Part shown: positions 51,052 through 61,768 of the stretch, one piece after another
Position numbering within the stretch: the stretch's first letter is position 1
Layout of the letters: each line of letters starts with the position of its first letter
Assembly (NCBI GenBank): GCA_021292165.1
Contig: CM037876.1
Coordinates: 37,097,075 to 37,161,074 of the forward strand
Reading direction: 5' to 3'
From: Shinisaurus crocodilurus
Taxonomy: Eukaryota; Chordata; Lepidosauria; Squamata; Shinisauridae
Length of the DNA stretch: 64,000 nt
Program-made: the position numbers and the translations under genes
The notes under the pieces: generated by a model
Told to the model about the DNA's origin: nothing
Seen by the model: the letters and a program-made list of their open reading frames with translations, nothing else
Database searches by the model: none

Positions 51052-51731
51052 CAGGGGTCCTCAAACTTTTTAAATAGGGGGCCAGTTCATTGTCCCTCAG
51101 ACTGTTGGGGGGCCAGACTATAGTTTGAAAAAAATATGAACGAATGGATCAAGTAAAGAAAAAGGACCCGGGTCCTTTTTTTTTACTTGATAGGAGTGAT
51201 TTTTTTCCCCCTTAAATGGAAAGTTATTTTATTTATTTATTTCATTTTTATACTGCCCAATAGCCGAAGCTCTCTGGGCGGTTTACAGCAATTAACAAGA
51301 CAGTCCCTGCCCGCAGGCTTACAATCTAAAAAGACACGGCACACAAGGAAAAAGGAATGGGGAGGGAAGAAGAGGGAATATTAATGAATACTCCTGGCAG
51401 GGCTGGTGGTATTTACATATATAGTTGCACAATTGTTTCATGCCTAACACGAATATACTTTTGTTTTTGCCATCACACAAATGAGCATACTCTGCTTCAA
51501 TCCAAAGTAGCATTTTTGAAACATTAGAAATCTGACTTAGCTACATCAGCTCATACATAAGAGGTAAAACACCACCACTAATTTCCCCATATTATGGAAA
51601 AGAATTAAAAGAATCGGCGCTTGAAGCGAAAGAGTTAAAAAAAAGTCTGCTTCTGCCAATCGGCCGGCGGGCCGGATAAAAAGGCAAGGCGGGCCGGATG
51701 TGGCCCGCGGGCCTTAGTTTGAAGACCCCTG
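51052..51731. mobile_element. hAT-like element, about 680 bp, with nested repeat
   Basis: Ends 'caggggtcctcaaactttt' and 'tagtttgaagacccctg' are inverted over 14 or more bases. Subterminal 'gggggccagactatagtttg' is matched by 'ggcgggccggatgtggccc'. Flanks 'gagctagt' and 'agcttaga' only roughly agree. A minus-strand repeat with an L2-like tail occupies 51,225-51,390. No transposase. Confidence 0.65.
51225..51390 (-). repeat. Interspersed repeat with L2-type tail, nested
   Basis: 'tatactgcccaatagccg' and 'aagctctctgggcgg' are the L2 3' signature on the minus strand; 'caggcttacaatctaaaaag' links it to 33,717-33,900. Confidence 0.6.
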
Positions 51732-51782
51732 AGCTTAGATCAAGCATGGGGAACCTATGACCCTCCAGATCTTGTTGGACTA

Positions 51783-54700
51783 CTGTGAAGGATTGAGGCC
51801 TACCCAGGCTTGAGTTAGGTTGAAGCCTGAAGGCCCAAACATCTCCTGATGGGAGGGGGCATTTGTGACTTCGGGGGTGCCACAAGGGCAAGGGCCACCC
51901 CCCCTAACACTGCTACTTGTTGCTCGGTGCCCTTAGTGGGGGGGATTGTTTTTCCCTGTCTAGGGCCTGAACATGTGCCTTGGAGGGGAGTCATGGGGCC
52001 AAGTGGGGGGTTCTGTGGGGGCCCCAATTAGTGTAGTGACGGGTAGAGGGAGATATGGCATTGGGAGGAGGACTAGCCAGGTAAGGGGAACAGGGCCCAG
52101 ACACTTAATGGCTGTGCTTTGTTCCGGTCCTCCTCGCACCCGCAGGTTTGATGGTTGCCCTATCAGCCTGCCCTCCGGTCTCCGGATGCTGCTTCTAAAT
52201 GCCAGATTGGTGCAAAATAAAACCTTCCTCATCCACGATTTAATAGTAGATGAGGCGGCCGATCTGGCATGCATTACCGAGACCTGGGTGGGAGAACAGG
52301 GAGGAGTTAGTCTCTCCCAGCTTTGCCCACTGGGGTACTTGGTGCAGCATCAGGGTAGACCTGAGGGCCGGGGAGGGGGGTTGCTGTGGTCTGTAGGAAT
52401 TCTATATCTCTCTCCAGGCTCCCTGTCTGTCTGACTACTGGTCTGGAGTGTTTGCACCTTTTGTTGGGCCAGCGGGACAGATTAGGGATTCTGTTGGTGT
52501 ACCGCCCACTCCACTGCTCAACAGACTCCCTGGCTGAACTGACGGAGGTGGTCTCGCTGGCAATGCTGAGGTCCCCCAGGCTGTTGGTCCTGGGGGATGT
52601 TAACATCCATGCTGAGGGCACCTTGTCTGGTGTGGCTCAGGAATTCATGGACTCCATGACAACCATGGGACTGTCTCAACATGTCATCGGCCCAACACAT
52701 GTAGCAGGGCACACTTGACCAGTTTTTTTCAGCCGAGCATGGAGATGGTGATCTGAAGGTGGGGGACTTTGAATCAGTCCCCTTGTCATGGTCAGATCAC
52801 TACCTGCTGAGATTTAGGCTAACGGCAGCTTTCCCCCTCTGCAAGGGTGGGGGACCTATTAAGATGGTCCGCCCCCGGAGGCTGATGGATCCGGATGGTT
52901 TCCAGAGGGCCCTTGGGGGGTTTCTGGCTGATAGCTGGTGGTCCTGTCGAATCCCTGGTTGATCTCTGGAATAGAGAGATGACCCGGGCAGTTGACACGA
53001 TCGCTCCTGAGTGCCCTCTCTGTAATAGAGCTCGTACGGCTCCATGGTCTACCCCAGAGCTGAGAGTGATGAAGCAAAACAGGAGATGGCTTGAGTGCAG
53101 GTGGAGGAAAACTCCTAGTGAATGCAATCGAGCCCTGGTACGTGCTTACAGCCAGGTATACCTAGAGGTACAAGTTTGGTTTGTTTTTTGTACCTCTAGG
53201 TATACCTGTAAAACTTGTAAAACTTGTAACCTATCGGTAGTGAGGGTGGCAAAGAGACAACATCTCACTGCCTCTATCCAATCATCCCTTTGCAGCCCAG
53301 CGGAGCTCTTTAGGGTCATCCGGGGCCTGCTATATGCTGGCCCCAGGGACATCATCAACCCATCTGATGCCCGCTGCAATATATGCGCTAGGCACTTCCA
53401 GGAAAAAATATCTTGCATACGCAGGGACTTAGACTCCAATGTTATAACAGTAGAATCAGGAGAGGTACCCAGAGCACAGCCTGGTCTAGTTATTTTGGAT
53501 GAGTTTCAGTTGGTACAGCTCGAAGATGTTGACAAGGTGCTTGGACGGGTTCGTGCAACCACGTCTGTTCTGGATCCTTGCCCCTCTTGGCTTATAAAAA
53601 CTAGCAGGGAGGGAATGGCCGGCTGGGTCAGAGAGGTGATCAATGCCTCCTTGCGAGAGGGAGTGGTCCCATGCCACCTGAAACAGGCGGTGGTGAGACC
53701 ACTCCTGAAGAAACCCTCTCTGGACCTGGAAGATCTTAACAACTTTAGGCCAGTGGCGAATGTTCCTTTCCTGGGCAAGGTCCTTGAGCGGGTGGTGGAC
53801 AACCAGCTCCAGGCACTCTTGGATGAGACTGATTATCTGGATCCATTTCAGTCGGGGTTCAGGCCTGGTTTTGGCACAGAAACAGCTTTGGTCGCCCTGT
53901 ATGATGACCTATGTCAGGAGAGAGACAGGGGGAGTGCGACCCTGTTGATACTCCTGGATCTCTTGGCGGCTTTCGATACCATCAACCATGGTATCCTTCT
54001 GGAGCAGCTGAGTTGGGGGTGGGGGGCACTGCATTGCAGTGGTTCTGCTCCTACTTTTATGGCCGGTTCCAGAGGGTGGTGCTTGGGGAATGTTGCTCGG
54101 CCCTATGGACTCTCCAATACGGGGTTCCTCAGGGGTCAGTCTTATCCCCCATGCTATTTAACATCTCCATGAAACCACTGAGTGGGGTCATCCAGAGTTT
54201 TGGAGTGCGTTGCCATCAGTACGCTGATGACACACAGCTCTATTTCTCCTTTTCATCTTCAGCAGGTGAGGCTGTGGATGTGCTGAACCGATGCCTAGCT
54301 GCGACAATGGACTAGATGAGGGCTAACAAACTGAGGCTCAATCCAGACAAGACTGAGATGCTGTTAGTGGGTGGTTCCTTTGACCGGATGGAGGGTGTTC
54401 AACCTGTTCTGGATGGGGTTGCACTCCCCTTGAAGGAGCAAGTTCATTGCTTGGTGGTGCTCCTGGAGCCATCTTTGTCACTTGAGGCTCAAGTGGCCTC
54501 AGGTGGCAAGGAGTGCCTTCTACCAGCTTTGGCTGGTGGCCCAGCTATGCCCCTATCTGGACAGGGATAGCCTGGTCTCAGTAATCTATGCTCTGATGAT
54601 CTCTAAACTAGACTACTGCAATGCAGTCTACGTGGGGCTGCCTTTGAAGACTGTTCAGAAGCTGCAGCTTGTGCAAAATGCGGCAGCCAGGCTTATTGTG

Positions 54701-55290
54701 GGGACCGGAAGGTCCAAGCACATTACACTGGTTCTGGCCCATTTTCACGGGCTGCCAATATGCTTCTGAGCCGAATTCAAGGTGCTGGTTCTAACATATA
54801 AAGCCCTACACGACTTAGGACCACAATACCTGACGGAACGTCTCGTCTCTCCCAACCGCAATCTACCCGGACACTACGCTCAACAACTGGGGCCCTCCTC
54901 CAACTGCCACCTTCAAGAGAGGCTCGGTTGGTAGCAACAAGGAGGAGGGCCTTCTCAGTGGTAGCCCCCCAAATTTGGAATAAGCTCCCCACTGAGACCC
55001 ACCTGGCGCCAACCTTACTATCTTTTCGGCGCCAGGTTAAGACTTCCCTCTATGCCAAGCCCAAGGCATTCAATAGTTAAGAGCTCAAAATAGCACGGGG
55101 GGGGGGGGGAATTGTCACCTGCAGACTTAGTTTGATTAACTTTTGGATTGTATTTTAAACTGTGCTTTTTAATTTGGTTTTTAATCTTTTTTTGTATGTT
55201 TTTATTGTTGTTTTTATGTACAAACTGTTGTGAACCGCCCAGAGAGCTTCGGCTGTGTGGCAGTATAGAAAATAAATAAATAAATAAATA
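51783..55290 (+). mobile_element. L2 LINE, nearly full length, inactivated
   Basis: A probable 5' leader (51,783-52,150) precedes the endonuclease: LLNARLVQNKTFLIHD and ACITETWVGE near 52,190-52,290, LLVLGDVNIHAEG near 52,590, and WSDHYLLRFRL near 52,795. The reverse transcriptase (52,895-54,172) has FRPVANVPFLGKVLER and LILLDLLAAFDTINHG. GVPQGSVLSPMLFN and CHQYADDTQLYF lie in another frame (54,120-54,260), then LDYCNAVYVGLPLKTVQ. Breaks include frameshifts near 52,430, 54,010 and 54,500, an in-frame TAG at 54,313-54,315, and a 21-bp inverted duplication at 53,153-53,208. The 3' end is AATA repeats at 55,270-55,290. Confidence 0.9.
52895..54172 (+). pseudogene. L2 ORF2, reverse transcriptase segment (425 codons)
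   Basis: This is the longest open piece of the L2 at 51,783-55,290. It holds the linker after the endonuclease (REMTRAVDTIAPECPLCNRA), then an unusual insertion of residues encoded by a hairpin (53,153-53,208) and ARHFQEKISCIRRDLDS. It continues to RPLLKKPSLDLEDLNNFRP and catalytic block A (LDLLAAFDTINHG), after which a frameshift near 54,010 separates it from block B and YADD. It is a broken part of a mobile-element polymerase without likely function now. Confidence 0.8.
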
Positions 55291-55514
55291 AATGTCCTGG
55301 TTTTAAATGTGAAAAAAAATTGTCTCCTTAAACTTGAGTAACTGGGAAGGCAGAATAACCACAGTTAGATATGTTGGGTCCCCATTTGATTTTGGCCTAC
55401 AACTCCTAGATATCTAACTCCAGTTAGCTATGAGGATTCTGTAATCTATATATATGAATCAGAGCAAGATAGGTATGAGTCTCTGGTTTGTGCTGGACTT
55501 CCAGTGTGTAGCTG
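55291..55514. other. No gene seen; half MITE near 55,370-55,420
   Basis: 'tgttgggtccccatttg' and 'ggcctacaactcctag' resemble one arm of the 38.4/44.4 kb palindromes. Confidence 0.4.
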
Positions 55515-55710
55515 GCTGGGGCAGTTTCTCCTGCATTCTAAAAGGTTGAAATGCCTCTCCTAAGGCTCAGTTACCAGCAGTAAGAGCTTTAAGCTAAAAT
55601 ATGCTGGAATTTCTGGTATTTTGGCCCTGTGCATCACTGGAATGCACCTCTCCAGAGCTTCTCCAAAATTGCCCTCGGGCTGAAAAAGTTTCAGCACTCC
55701 TGTCCCAGAG
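55515..55710. repeat. Partial copy of the 270-bp hAT-like element
   Basis: 'gttgaaatgcctctccta', 'gtaagagctttaagct' and 'gctgaaaaagtttcagcac' parallel 46,350-46,495. The left end is missing. Confidence 0.6.
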
Positions 55711-56100
55711 CAAATTGCCTACCCCCCTCTTCCCTGCCCCAGGCTGGAACTGGCCACATTCTTTTCCTACTATGTTGCTTCCAAGAGACAAATTTACCGG
55801 GAAATATTTCACAGTAGTATAGTTTTTATTTTAATTTTAAAAAGAAATTCCAAAAATACATCTCTCCAAAGCATAAGCAGAAGGTGAGAGGGAGAAACTC
55901 TTTCCTCAGGGGAAGTTCAGCTAGTAAGGACAATACTAAATAAATACATGGTTGCTGTTCAAATGAATAGTGTTAGCTTGAATCACCATGTGGAAACCAG
56001 AACGACTGAGCCTCATGTGTATTTATTACATAGTACCAAATCCAGCTGTACATCTAATGCCAGGTTTCGGTATCCCCATAGTTACTGGGATTTATTTGGT
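55711..56100. other. No gene seen
   Basis: Unassigned. Confidence 0.45.
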
Positions 56101-56142
56101 GGTGCTGGTGCTGGTGCTGGTGCTGGTGCTGGTGCTGGTGCT
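56101..56142. repeat. (GGTGCT)7 hexanucleotide repeat
   Basis: Seven exact tandem units followed by GGTGGG. Translated in two frames it gives Gly-Ala or Leu-Val repeats, but no gene context is seen. Confidence 0.9.
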
Positions 56143-56601
56143 GGTGGGAATATGGCACAAACAACAAATCAGCTACCTAAATCTACAGTTTACATTTAAT
56201 AAATGCATCACTTCAACAAGTAGTGTGGCCAAATTCTAAATGGAGCAGAAATGAATCACATTTTTCCATCAGCCTGCACATTCTTGCCCTAGAAACTCTG
56301 AACCCTTTGACATTTTTATGTTCTAATGTGAAGCACAGCGCAGATCAGTTTGCATATGGGGCCAGATATATTTTTGGTGTAGTAACCCAATAGGTTTCAA
56401 TGGGCTTTCATTAGAGGTAGATTTGGCCTATGAAGTTAGAACCTTAGTTTTTAATCAGTCTTGCATTAAACAGAAATCCTGTTTGCTTTAGCGTTATGCA
56501 CAAAAATGAGATTTACAGCTATATCGGATTCTGGAATTATGAGTAATATTCCATAAAGTCTTATGTACGCACTGTGCAGAGATAGGCTAACATCCCAATT
56601 C
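56143..56601. other. No gene seen
   Basis: AT-rich unassigned DNA; 56,385-56,440 may be a MITE remnant ('aataggtttcaatgggc'). Confidence 0.4.
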
Positions 56602-56607
56602 CTCCTC

Positions 56608-56609
<2 letters not shown>

Positions 56610-56663
<54 letters not shown>

Positions 56664-57237
56664 CGCCCATCTGGCCAGCAACCAGCCACCCTGGGCGATG
56701 TACACAGATAAAAACTCAAGATAAAAACAGAATAAAATACATTTAAACAATATAAAATGTTAAGATAATTAGCCCACCCCATATTCCCACCTGAATAGCC
56801 AAGTTTTTAATGAGCGGCAGAAGCTCAGCAGAGAGGGGGCATGGCGGAGGTCACTTGGGAGAGAGTTCCACAGTACGGGGTCCGCCACAGAAAAGGCCCT
56901 CTTCCTGGTCCCCACCAGTCTAGCTGCTCTGGCTGAAGGGACAAGGAGAAGGCCGTCTGTGGCAGATCTTGTTGAGTGGCCTACTTGGTGTTGCTGGAGA
57001 CGCTCCTTGAGATAGACTGGACCGGAGCCATATAGGGTTTTAAAGGTCAAAACCAACACCTTGAATTTGGCTCAGCAAGCAACTGGTAGCCAGTGTAGCT
57101 CCTTGAGCACTGGCGTGATGTGATCCCGTCAGCGGCTGCCTTTAACCAGGCGAGCCGCCGCGTTCTGTACCAGCTGTAGCTTCCGAACCGTCTTCAAGGC
57201 AAGGGTAACCCCACGTAGAGCGCATTACAGTAGTCTA
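56610..57237 (-). mobile_element. L2 LINE, 5' truncated, with target duplication
   Basis: The 3' tail is an ATT microsatellite (about 56,610-56,660), then the 3' UTR 'tatcgcccatctggccagc'. On the minus strand the C-terminal ORF2 is present (LVLTFKTLYGSGPVYLKER, LWNSLPSDLRHAPSLLSF), ending REYGVG-like as WEYGVG. The 5' end is at 57,237 within DYCNALYVGLP. The octamer 'ctcctcta' flanks it exactly (56,602-56,609 and 57,238-57,245). Confidence 0.85.
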
Positions 57238-57245
57238 CTCCTCTA

Positions 57246-57449
57246 CCGAGTCTACAAATGCTGGTGCTCTTATCTGAGAGCTCTAAGAACAAGAAAAAAG
57301 TATTTTGTATTTCACAAAGTGTGTGATGTAAGGTAAAAATACAATAGAGTGATAACCCAAAAAGAAGGTGGGTGATGGGAAGGAAAAGAATGGCAAGGTA
57401 AATTGGTCTTAGGAGAGCATTATACAATCATGCATGCAGTATAAAATTG
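57246..57449. other. No gene seen
   Basis: Short unique DNA between the L2 and an S1 SINE. Confidence 0.45.
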
Positions 57450-57686
57450 AGAGCCAGTGTGGCGTAGTGGCTAGAGTGTTGGACTGGGAGATCTGGGTTC
57501 TAGTCCCCTCTTGGCCATGAAGCTCACTAGGTGACTTTGGGCCAGTCACTGCCTCTCAGCCTAGCCTACCTCACAGGGTTGTTGTGAGGATAAAATGGAG
57601 AGGAGGAGGAAGATTATGTAAGCTGCCTTGGGTTCCTTGCAGGAAAAAAGGCAGGATATAAATGTCATAATAAATAAATAAATAAT
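57450..57686 (+). mobile_element. tRNA-headed CORE-like SINE (family S1), full length
   Basis: Head 'gagccagtgtggcgtagtgg' (A-box), B-box 'gggttctagtcccc', CORE 'gggttgttgtgaggataaa', 'gtaagctgccttgggttcc' and the tail 'ggcaggatataaatgtc' with AATA repeats. Confidence 0.85.
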
Positions 57687-58392
57687 AGCAGATGGCATCC
57701 ATTTTATTTTGTACTTCTTTTTTCAGTTTTTTGTTTTAAAAAATATGTCAACCCTATCTCAGAAAAGGACCACAGACAAATGAGCTTTTTTTAAAAAAAA
57801 ATATTCTTTCCATTTGTCTCAATATGTTAAACCCTTAACAATCTTTATTTTCAGTGAATTCAGAATAACAGATCTTACCACGTAGCAACTTTTTTCTATC
57901 ATGTGCTTCTTGATTAATACATGGTGTATCCCCCCCCCCCCGGCCATTCATTCTCACATGTTTCTCAAATGTAATAAATACATAAATAAATGTGTGGTGT
58001 ATTTGGGGATCTTCACCTTCCTCACAGTTTCCACAAGGTTGGATGATAATGAGACTGGAGCCCCACTATGTGCAAAGAGTGGGGTCATGCCCACCCACAG
58101 CCTTTAGTGCCTCCCTCCCCTAACACTTTCTGTCTCCAGTATAACTTATGAAAATGCTTACACATGTACAAAAGGTGCACATGAAGGCTATGTACCCTGC
58201 TTGAGATTCTGCCTTGTGTGTGAACTATTGCTGTGCCGAAACCATACCTGCCCTAGAGCTTCATAAGTTCTTTTAAAAAATAATCCTATGTTTATTAAGT
58301 ATTCATTGTCACTTTTTGCTAGCCACCTTGGAGGCCTGTTGGTCTGCAGAAAAGCAGAATATAAATATTTCAAACAAACAGACACATATTTT
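57687..58392. other. No gene seen
   Basis: AT-rich with a poly-C run at 57,931-57,941. No recognised feature. Confidence 0.45.
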
Positions 58393-58470
58393 TTAGGCTG
58401 CAGTCCTAAGCCCCCTTGAACTCAACGGGACTTACTTCTGAGTAAACTTGCTTAATCTTGCACTATTGAT
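58393..58470. repeat. GCAATCCTA-type MITE
   Basis: 'aggctgcagtcctaagc', 'cttgaactcaacgggactta', 'gcttaatcttgcac'. Confidence 0.55.
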
Positions 58471-58654
58471 TTCATTAACATTTTAACTTTGTTTTCCCCC
58501 CCACATTGCTAAGATTAGCTGCTGCATTTGCAGTAAGTAGTGCAACAATTGAGCCTGCCAGCTCTCCAGTGGTGTTTCGATATGGCTTAAAGCATTGTTT
58601 GTCGTCAGTATTATTACCAGAGCATCAGAGGACAAATCTTATTAAGTGTGCAAC

Positions 58655-58705
58655 TGCAATCCTATGAACGTTTAGACAGACAAAAAAAAGTCCTACTGGA
58701 TGAGC
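58655..58705. repeat. Left arm of a palindromic Harbinger-like MITE
   Basis: 'ctgcaatcctatgaacg', 'tttagacagacaaaaaa' and 'gtcctactgga' match the arm of 16,810-16,930. Confidence 0.55.
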
Positions 58706-58714
58706 TGGGTGGGG

Positions 58715-59460
58715 CTGATCTCTGTCAACTGTGTTCACCTGGATACTTAATTCAGCATTAGTTTAGGCTTGACAGCCAGGGAAGTGGCATCACTTTGATC
58801 TATTATAATCCCTTCTCCCAGCTCTCTGTCTGGTTGGATTTCCCTTTCCAGTGTTGGTATCTTCTGCTCAGCTATCAGGATAGACGAGGGATTCCACTGG
58901 TGTACTTCTCACCCTGCTGCCCATCAGTCTTCCTGCCTGAGCTGACAGATACAGTCCTGGACTTGGTACTGAGGACCCCCAGGATGTTAGTCTTGGGGGA
59001 CCTCAACATTCATGCCCAGATTGACAGGGCTGGCCCAGGACTTCATGGCCACCATGACACTGTCCCAACATGTCATCAGCCCAACCCCTGTAGCGGAACA
59101 TGCTGTTGAGATCTAAACCCATTGAAGTTTAAAATCATACCAGCTATTCCCCTCTGCAGTGGAGACTGGAGAGAGGCCAATTAGATTGGCACACCCCAAG
59201 AGACTTATGCAATCTAGAGGATTCCAGAGAGCACTTGGGGAGTTTCCAGTTGGCGTGGTTGGCTTTCCTGCTGATGGTCTGGTGACTGCGGAATGTAGAG
59301 ATGACCTAGGTGGTTGACATGATTGCTTCTAAGCACCCTCTTCTGATGAGCAAAGTCCAGTCAGTTTCTTGTTATTCTGGGGTACTGAGGGTGCTTCAGG
59401 GCAATGAAGCAAGTAGGAAGATGGCTAATGTGCAAGTGGTGGAACATTATTGAGCTTATT
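58715..59460 (+). mobile_element. L2 LINE, endonuclease-region fragment
   Basis: The plus strand shows LSYQDRRGIPLVYFSPC and LRTPRMLVLGDLNIHAQ, the L2 endonuclease metal-binding region. Decayed linker sequence matching 52,860-53,100 follows. It lacks the reverse transcriptase. Confidence 0.8.
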
Positions 59461-59613
59461 CAGGTCCAAACTACACATAACACTTAATGCGTAGGATGCA
59501 GCTATATCTTCTGTTTTCTTTATTTAATTAGACAGTGGGGAAGGGATTGCTATCTGGATCACAGAACACATGGAAGGAACATTTCCTGTTTCCTGAAGCA
59601 GACAGAGGAGTAG

Positions 59614-60236
59614 TGGGGTCGGCACTACCATTAGGCAGAGTGTGGCAGTTGCTTCAGGTGGCAGATTAGTAGGGTGGCCAGTTACACACCGCCAAAGCAG
59701 AGGAAATACATCACCAAAGAAGAGGATAATGGAGGGTGCTGGTTTGCATAAGTTTTACTTATACTAATTATGTGTATAGCTGCAAATTTAGAAATAATTA
59801 CTGTCATTTCAATCGATCCTGCATGCCTGCTCAGTCTGCTGTCCAGGTGCTAATTGTTGATGGGTAACTTCTAGGTCCCTGCTCTCCCATCCTATGGCTC
59901 TTTATCTTTAAATCAGGCTTGGACTGGGCAGTCCTTCAAATAGAAGAGTGTCCTCTGTAAAGTAGGACACCTGGCCACCCTACAATAATGGATGGTGTGG
60001 AGACAATGACAACCCCCTGCCATTCCTCTCTGCTGAAAGACAGAGCTGTGTGCTCCTCTACACAGCCTGACCTGCACCCCATAAGCTAGCCTGCTGTCCC
60101 GCTGGGAAGGTGAAAGATGCTGTCCTATCTCCAGCGTAAGATTCAACTGTCAGTCCAGTTGGCTTCTGTAGGTGGAATGGGGGGGGGGGGATCTTGTCCT
60201 TCACCTCAGGCAGCAAGATGTTTTGGAGCAGCCCTG
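59614..60236. mobile_element. hAT-like nonautonomous element, 623 bp, with nested inverted repeat
   Basis: Begins 'tggggtcggcactacc' and ends '...ggagcagccctg'. The octamer 'aggagtag' flanks exactly (59,606-59,613 and 60,237-60,244). The start resembles the element at 14,569 ('gggccggcgctaccgctagg' against 'gggtcggcactaccattagg'). An inner pair, 'agggtggccagtta' (59,671) and 'cctggccaccctac' (59,970), marks a probable second insertion. Confidence 0.75.
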
Positions 60237-60244
60237 AGGAGTAG

Positions 60245-60519
60245 GGTGTGCAAAGAAGACTGATGGAGGAATGGGGTGAAGGTATGGGCAAACTGAATTT
60301 AGAGAGAGGTGGGGTGCTTCCAGATGGAAGACTCCTAGCACTACCCATCAAAAGGCAATGTCTTACTATTCTGTCTTTTTTTCTTAAAAGAAAAAAAAAA
60401 TCCATTAAGGAATAAAAGATGGAAGAAGTGGTGGGAAAACTTGAGGGGGCTACAAATGGAAGACAATGACATCTGGACCCCCTTTAAAATTCAGTGAATA
60501 AGGCAGGGCGATTGCACAA
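60245..60519. other. No gene seen
   Basis: Unassigned. Confidence 0.45.
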
Positions 60520-61010
60520 TAAAAACCTCATCTGGAACAACCCATATTCTCAAAAAGAGTCCATCCCTCAACCTTAATTGCATTGCCAGTATCGCGACTT
60601 GGCTGAAGTTATCACACGTTTATTAACCAAACACATCACTAAACCATCCTCTGAACCATCCTGGGTCAAAGACTGACTCAGCCTGATAATTCTGAGATCT
60701 AAAACTTAATTACAGTTTGAGCATGGATGATTTCCATGTGCATTTGTTCTGTGGTCTGTGATTTGAATCGGCCGCAGGCATTAATTAGTGCATTCACAAG
60801 GCTTTTCCTAGTGCACAGGAAAAGGACAATCAGCTCATTTTGTCCAATCACTGAAGAGTGTCCAGCTTTTGGGTCGCAACTGACTTGCATAAGGTTTAAT
60901 CTGAAGGCTAGAAGGGAAAGAGTTTGTAATCATCACCTTAGAAATTACCATTTAATAATCAGTTGTCATCACTGAGGATTTCATCATCAGTGTGAAGCGT
61001 AGAAAGTTAA
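60520..61010. promoter_or_regulatory. Candidate conserved noncoding element
   Basis: A repeat-free block with clustered homeodomain cores: 'gcattaattagtgcatt' (60,779-60,795), 'aacttaattacag', 'taccatttaataatcag'. It also has a palindromic 'catcatcagtg' / 'cactgaggatttcatcat' pair. No coding frame. The texture (AT-rich, motif-dense, free of mobile elements) is that of vertebrate developmental enhancers. This is inference; conservation cannot be tested here. Confidence 0.35.
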
Positions 61011-61765
61011 CTGCTGTCCCACCCCCCCACCTCCTGCCCCGTTTACCTTTCTGTTCCTTAGCTGGGAGGCAGCATTAGCACACTTTATAATATGATGCAA
61101 TGTTTGCTTCTCTCTGAGTTACTTATGCAATGTGTGTCACTGCTGAACAGGGCCATAGCCCTTTCTTGCTAGGTGGGGTTTCAAAAAAATTTTTTTTTAA
61201 AAAATGAATGGAAAATCAGTGATTATCCCATAACCAACAGAAGTTTCTATAACCTTGTTGCTGACTCAAAGTGTTTCTGTGTTTTAGTCTCTATGGATTG
61301 TTGACATCAGAAATACAGAAGCTGAGTGAGAACTGCTATTTTTTAAAAAGTTCAGAAGCTTTTACCTACTTACAATGAACATCTCCTTAGTCCTATGCAG
61401 GCATTTGCAAAACTGGGGATGGTACATGCACTGTAGGAAAGAGAATAGGAGGGTAAGAGAAAATAAGAAATGAGTTGGATAAATGACAATAATTGAAAGG
61501 ATCCTTAGGTCCTTGCCCAATTGATGCTATTGTCCAATTTAAAAGGATTATTCCTTGCCCAAATAGTACTAGAACTGTAATTTAAAAGGACTTTCTAAAA
61601 GTTCTTTGCCCAATATGTCATTCAACAATTTAAACAGTAATTAAATTAGCTTGCCCAATTATAATGGTACTTAACAATTTAAAAGGTATTCAGAATACCG
61701 TTGCCCAATCAAGAAGCTATCCTAGAGTTGCTGCAAGTTCCTACACCCTGCCTATTATGTCTGGC
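61011..61765. other. No gene seen; local repeats of 'ttgcccaat'
   Basis: Between 61,510 and 61,710 the phrase 'ttgcccaatt' and 'aatttaaaagg' recurs four or five times at irregular spacing, suggesting a degenerate tandem repeat. Nothing coding. Confidence 0.45.
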
Positions 61766-61768
61766 TAA

